From: Rhabditoides inermis
Lineage: Eukaryota > Nematoda > Chromadorea > Rhabditida > Rhabditidae
NCBI GenBank assembly: GCA_963966185.1
Contig: CAWZYM010000026.1
Location: 310,001-374,000 of the forward strand
DNA length: 64,000 bases
Reading direction: 5' to 3'
How positions within the stretch are numbered: position 1 is the first letter of the stretch; the number at the start of each line of letters is the position of its first letter. The position numbers were made by a program, and so were the translations under genes. Shown here in pieces: positions 59,264 to 64,000 of this stretch. Under the pieces are notes generated by a model. That model worked only from the letters and a program-made list of their open reading frames with translations. It was not told the origin of the DNA and made no database searches.

Positions 59264-61178
59264 CCTGATACTATCAAGTACTACTACTTGGGTGAATTAC
59301 ATAGCCATTTCGAGTTGTCCGAGTGGCAATTCTCATCGCATTCGCTCTCCCTATCTGGCTTATTGCATTGTTGACGGCAGAATTGCGTCGATACAAAACG
59401 AAATTTACAGTTTCACATTTATCTTGTACAAGTACTGCACTTTCTCGATAAAATACGACAAAATGTTGCCAATGCGGACCTGGATGAAACTGTGGGACCA
59501 CCGGAGGTTACTGTATGCCTCTCGTGGCGGGAGCCAGCCGGTACCATCCCTGAAATCTAATGAGAGCCGAGTGTGTGAGTGAGTGTGTTCCGTTTCAGTG
59601 GCCGGTCCCCACTGACTGCATAAATATCGGCTCAAATCCACTAGCCCAGGTTTGCGAGTGGGGCGAGAGGGCAGGCGAGAGAGCGCAGGCAGAGACGCAG
59701 CGGAAATGCGAACAACTTGACGATGACTGGCCAATATTATATGACACAGCACACCCCCTCTCTCTCCTCTTTGCTTTTGGAATCGCGAGTCTTCGGGCCG
59801 CCTCGCCTAACCTTATATCTCCGTGAGTGGGGGTACTGTAGGGATACAGTATCCATGATTCGTTGTGGTCAGGGTGTGAGAGTTGTTTGTACTAATTATT
59901 GTGGTCTCGGCTGTCTCTCTCTCTTCTTCTTCCGCCCGCCGGGTGGTTGCATCAATACTCCTATTGATTCTCGCGTGAGCGTGTAAGTGGAGGGGGCGGG
60001 GAGGTGCCTACTGTTTCCAACTCCTTCAACTTCTCTCTCTCTCTCTTTCTCTTTCTCTCCTCGAACCCATATGTCCATGTATGGCAATGGGAGCCCGCGA
60101 ACTGCTTATCACAATGGGGCGATCGATCGTGAGTCGATCTGGATCGAGTGAACATTTACACAGGTGGAAGCGAGCACCGGCGACCTTCACCCGACCACCT
60201 GCCTTCCTCGCACCTTCATCACACCAAACATGCAATGTACTCCCCCACTCACACAGTACTCATCAATGAGAGATGGGCAGTGATCTACAAAACCCGGGAA
60301 ACTGAATTCCCAAGTATTTTGTAGTGTATGGTGTTCAGGTTGTGTAGCTTTGTGCACGTCTCAATTACCACTCACACTGTAATTTTCTCTCACTCTCTTC
60401 TTCTTACATGCTTCTCTTTCTTTTTTTTGTGAATTTTTAATGTTACGAATGTCATTGGCTCAAAGAACCTCTCACTTATGTGATTGTAATCTCTATCTAC
60501 CTCATCTTGCGAGCAATTCGAGTGTGCAATTCCAACCAGCAGTTTTCCTTCTCTCTCTTCTCTTCCCGATCTATTCCTTTTCTCTTCTTGCTTTTGCGCC
60601 GCTTATGTAGCGCGATGATTCAATTTGTACTATGCATTATTTGGCGTACTCAACTACATATTATGATTCTCTAAGTGAGCCCTTCGCTTTTCTCTACCCT
60701 CCTCTCCATGTACTTACATGATCTTATCCCTTGAAGTCTCTCGAGATATGTGAAACAGTAATAGTGTTTGCGTTTATATAGATCAGTTCAATACAGTTTT
60801 CATATTTACTTGAGGTGTGTTGCTTTGAATCTCATTCACATCAACTTTTGTGTATCCTGTAGTTGAAGGAGTAGATGGTGGTGGTGATGAGGAGTCGTTT
60901 GAGGTGCGACACAGATGCCTTGCTGAACGTGTGGGCGAGTTGGGGCGCGTCGCGGCTCGCGCGAGCGGTCGAGCCACCGATAATCATACAATTCTCCTCT
61001 CGGTGTGTGCCGCATCCCGCCAAGAGAAGGAGGGGGGGGGGGGACAGCCGGCCCCCACCCAACCAACACACGCCCCCGGCCAAAAATCGATAGTTCGGCT
61101 CGCCGCCATCATCGGACACATCGGCGCGTCATTCCCCGAACACTCCGAACACTTACCGAACCTCTCCTTCTTGTCTCA

Positions 61179-61218
<40 letters not shown>

Positions 61219-63251
61219 ATCTCCAACGTTTTCAAGCAGTTCGGGTGACATATTTCCTGATTCCTGTGCAGTACCGTAGTTTCTGTAACATAGTGTCACT
61301 TCTCAATTTTGACTCTAGATTACTCTAATATAACTTTCTTGGTGTTGCTGAACAAAAAAGGCTTCTCGCACTCATTTCCATCCTTCCAAAGTTTCGAAAT
61401 TTCCGATTCGAAACCCAAACTCCATTTGTGCGTCAATGATCGTTGGTGGGCGGAATCCGGTCCCTGATCTGTTCCCTACTGTGTCCGGTGGACTTCCTTT
61501 TGTACGATCTCCTGTATTGTGGGTGTTTGTGTTTTACACTACACTTTCGTCTCTCACTCTTCTGGCTGCGTGGAGTGAGCGCATATGTCAAAATGTGTTT
61601 CGTTGTCGTGTCCGAATCAGAGAATGAACAAATGAGCAGCCGAGAACTCGAGTAGTTTCCGAACCTGGAACGGTGGTCTCGTGGTGATAGGTGAGATAAC
61701 GTGATCCGTTCCACTGCTGGCGGCCCGGCAGTGAGCCAAGCGAGCAGAGGATGGGGTGAGTAAGAGGTCGAGAGCGAGAGGGTGCGAGGCAATCTGACCC
61801 ATTTCGGTTGTGAAGTCCTGCTGGCTGGCGGAGCTATTGATTGAGTTATTCCCGGGTAGGTTAGGGATGATGTGGGTTGGTGTGAGCTTGGCGCGCGCGC
61901 CCTGTCTCTCTCATTCTCATTCTCACTCTCAGTCAGCTCACACTGCCCCCCGCATAACAACAATGTGGAGACGCCGCGACGCGACCGCAACGCGCGTCCT
62001 TCCCCGTTTCGACCATATTCCACTCACTAACACACCGGTCATATTCATTTACATCGGTCCTGCTGGCCACGCTTCTCCCCACCTCTGCCCGCTTCTCAAC
62101 GAGTACCCACACGACTACACCTCATTTCATTGAGTACTGTACTTTGACGGTAATTTGAGTCTCGTCGGTTTGTTTGGCTTGCTGCGATCTGGCCTTGCTG
62201 CTTTTTTACCTGATTGGCGAACTTTCCGCCGATCAATATTTGTGCGTTCTGTCGTTTTATGATCTCACTGTGATATTGAAGCCACTCTACTGTACCACCA
62301 CATAGTTCCATGGACGTGACCACTGACCATGCCTTGATGATCCATTGATGATATGGCGATCTTGCATGTTTCAACGACATGTTTCAAGTGAGCTGCATCT
62401 TACCAGAGGTACTTGTCGCTTAGCACATCCATATCCTCCATACATGCCATCTTATTTTCGGAGGGCAGCGGAGTTTGCAGCGTGACGCTGCAGCTAGCGG
62501 TGACTTGTTGTCTTGATCGATTGTGGTGCGAGAGTGGACGAGACTCGTTGTGCGTGAGAGTGTGGTATGTGTATGGCACAAGAATGAGAAGGCACCCCGG
62601 CGGCTGCCTGCCGGCCTAGCCATTCCACATTTCGCATTCACTCAAATGCAAGTGAATACTCGCGACGACGCGTCCCCACAGAGAGCAGAGAAGACTAGGC
62701 GAATGCGAGAGCACCTCCTTTCTGTGATATGGGTAAATGGGCCCGCACATCTACGGCTCGCATCCTTGTCCCTTCTCTCACTAATCTCTCTCGCACTGTA
62801 ATATCATATTGTTGCGTATTTGTTGTGCTTGACTGTTTACGGTGAGGCACACGTGGTGCAGTTGCGATTATCGCCCTTCTGTCAGTGAGCAGCGAGTGGG
62901 CGCTGGGCGAATGAGTAGTGTGTATGCGAGTGTTTGTGTGTGATTTGTCGCGTCGTCGTGTCCGTGTTCCGTTTTTTCGTCGCCACTCGCGGGTTGCATT
63001 GATCAATTGCGTCATCGCCGGCTCGCCACAGCTCACCTCATTCTCCCCTTCTATTGCAGGTATATTGACCCGGTGAGCACTCGAGCAGAACGGGAAGCGC
63101 GCGTGTTTCTCTCTCGCACACACCCGGTTCGACGCCAATCCTCTGAGTGATTGTCGTGGTTGAAGTGATTGGAAGGACGACGCGCGTGGGACAGCAGCGC
63201 GTCTAGTGTAGTGGAGAGGAGTGAGCAGACGCCGGCACGATTCGCGACCCG
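59264..63251. other. 4-kb region without a recognised gene
   Basis: I found no exon chain, tRNA or known element here. It contains a (CT)n tract at 61181-61216, other CT-rich patches and short open frames without motifs. It probably includes the promoter of the gene starting at 63252 and perhaps non-coding 5' exons; TTCTATTGCAG at about 63050-63060 is a plausible acceptor for one. Confidence 0.55.
61181..61216. repeat. (CT)n microsatellite
   Basis: About 17 CT dinucleotides in the gene-poor region. Confidence 0.95.
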
Positions 63252-64000
63252 ATGAGCGTGGAGCAGGACGCGGCTGCCGTGGTGGCCGTGCCAGCACACC
63301 ACGACGAGGTACGACACACATTACATTCATGCTGTTGGATGGATTGATTGGGTGTGTTGTAGATGGAGAACGGTCTGGACCTGTCGACTCCGAAGAAGGG
63401 CGACGGCCTGGATGGGCTGGACGAGCTGGGTCAGCTGAGTCCGAGCAGCAGGCGGAGGAGCACCCGCGCATCGGCCATCAAGGCACAGGAGAAGATCAAG
63501 ATCGGAGACATTCCACTCGTCCGACCGCCCTCTGCACAGGTGGGCACGAGATACAGTAGCATGTTCGAAGGGGTATCGGAGTGTGCAAGACATGCTGATG
63601 TTTGTATGCAGTTTCAGGAAATGGAGGAGGAGGAAGAAGAAGAAGAGGAGGAAGGAGGTATGAAGAGACGGAAGCTGGCCGATGGAAGCGCCATGGATCA
63701 GTTCAGCCATCGGTTCGGTCTCCAGGTGCGTATAGTTGGTTTGGTTTTTGTTTCTTGATTTGTTGATCTCCCGCTCCTCATGTGTATTGTTGCAGGTGAA
63801 GGACGATGAGGTGTACGTGTTGTCGGATGGCTCGGAGGTGAGCAGTCTTCACGACAGTGAGATTTCCGTCCTCAAGAAGAACTACGAGAAGGTGAGATTT
63901 CAGTTTCCATATTTGTATGCTGTCCCCTTTTTGTATACGTATAAGTGTGTTGCAGTTGGTGGCTGCGGAGCCTTCGGAGGAGCAGAAGGCGGAGAGGCTG
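63252..64000 (+). CDS. Unrecognised acidic, probably nuclear protein (5' part)
   Basis: Five exons in phase 0: 63252-63308, 63363-63539, 63612-63725, 63796-63891 and 63956 to the window end. The visible 163 residues contain a Ser/Arg-rich stretch (LSPSSRRRSTRAS), an uninterrupted Glu run (EMEEEEEEEEEEGG), a basic KRRK that could be a nuclear signal, and VYVLSDGSEVSSLHDSEIS followed by a charged helix. I do not recognise the family. The third exon has two in-frame acceptors six bases apart (GCAG at 63611 and TTTCAG at 63617). The exon chain makes it a confident gene; function unknown. Confidence 0.75.

Noticed and set aside
60850..62023. Several 100-200-codon open frames in the gene-poor region
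   Set aside because: Low-complexity composition, running through CT repeats, with no splice continuity or recognisable motif.

Overview
The window looks like nuclear DNA of a free-living rhabditid-type nematode. It has short GT-AG introns with TTTCAG-like acceptors, acceptor-like AGs placed directly before start codons (as in SL trans-splicing), nematode cuticle collagens with an RAKR processing site, MEC-6/POML-type paraoxonase-like proteins, an akirin, and many GA/CT microsatellites. The species cannot be named from the sequence.

Layout. 1-27747 (+): the 3' part of a giant gene, mostly one exon of more than 27 kb made of two related tandem arrays: 26 units of 234/237 bp, then 30 units of 654 bp. 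A unique Arg/Pro-rich tail and three small exons follow. The exon architecture recalls giant neuronal ankyrins (nematode UNC-44 large isoform), but no ankyrin repeats lie in the window and that identity is an inference. A 50-bp local duplication at 11951-12000 breaks the frame. 29331-32164 (+): ZIP zinc transporter. 32523-34380 (-): paraoxonase-like protein. 35878-36727 (+): akirin, followed about 110 bp after its poly(A) signal by 37232-39496 (+): diphthine-ammonia ligase DPH6, an operon-like pair. 39636-41280 (-): a second paraoxonase-like protein, also 369 aa, lacking several catalytic or calcium-binding residues and carrying a tRNA-derived SINE-like insert in an intron. 42063-42500 (+): a small secreted ten-cysteine peptide. 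43185-51089 (-): an SH3BGR/thioredoxin-fold protein whose tail is built from five phase-matched Lys/Ala/Glu-rich exon modules. 52033-54222 (-): mitochondrial ribosomal protein mL38. 54550-59263: a large inverted duplication carrying two nearly identical cuticle collagens, one broken and one intact, flanking a RING-type gene (56095-57613, +). 59264-63251: no gene seen. 63252-64000 (+): the 5' part of an unrecognised acidic, probably nuclear protein.

Most genes are unrelated housekeeping or structural functions: zinc uptake, eEF2 diphthamide synthesis, mitochondrial translation, transcription co-regulation, cuticle. The recurring theme is repeat-driven evolution: a giant homogenised coding array with higher-order structure, tandem exon modules, an inverted gene duplication with one decaying copy, paralogous paraoxonases with introns largely filled by CT microsatellites, and a SINE-like insertion. 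Exon models were built by hand from splice consensus, phase and protein continuity. They are internally in frame but have not been tested against RNA.
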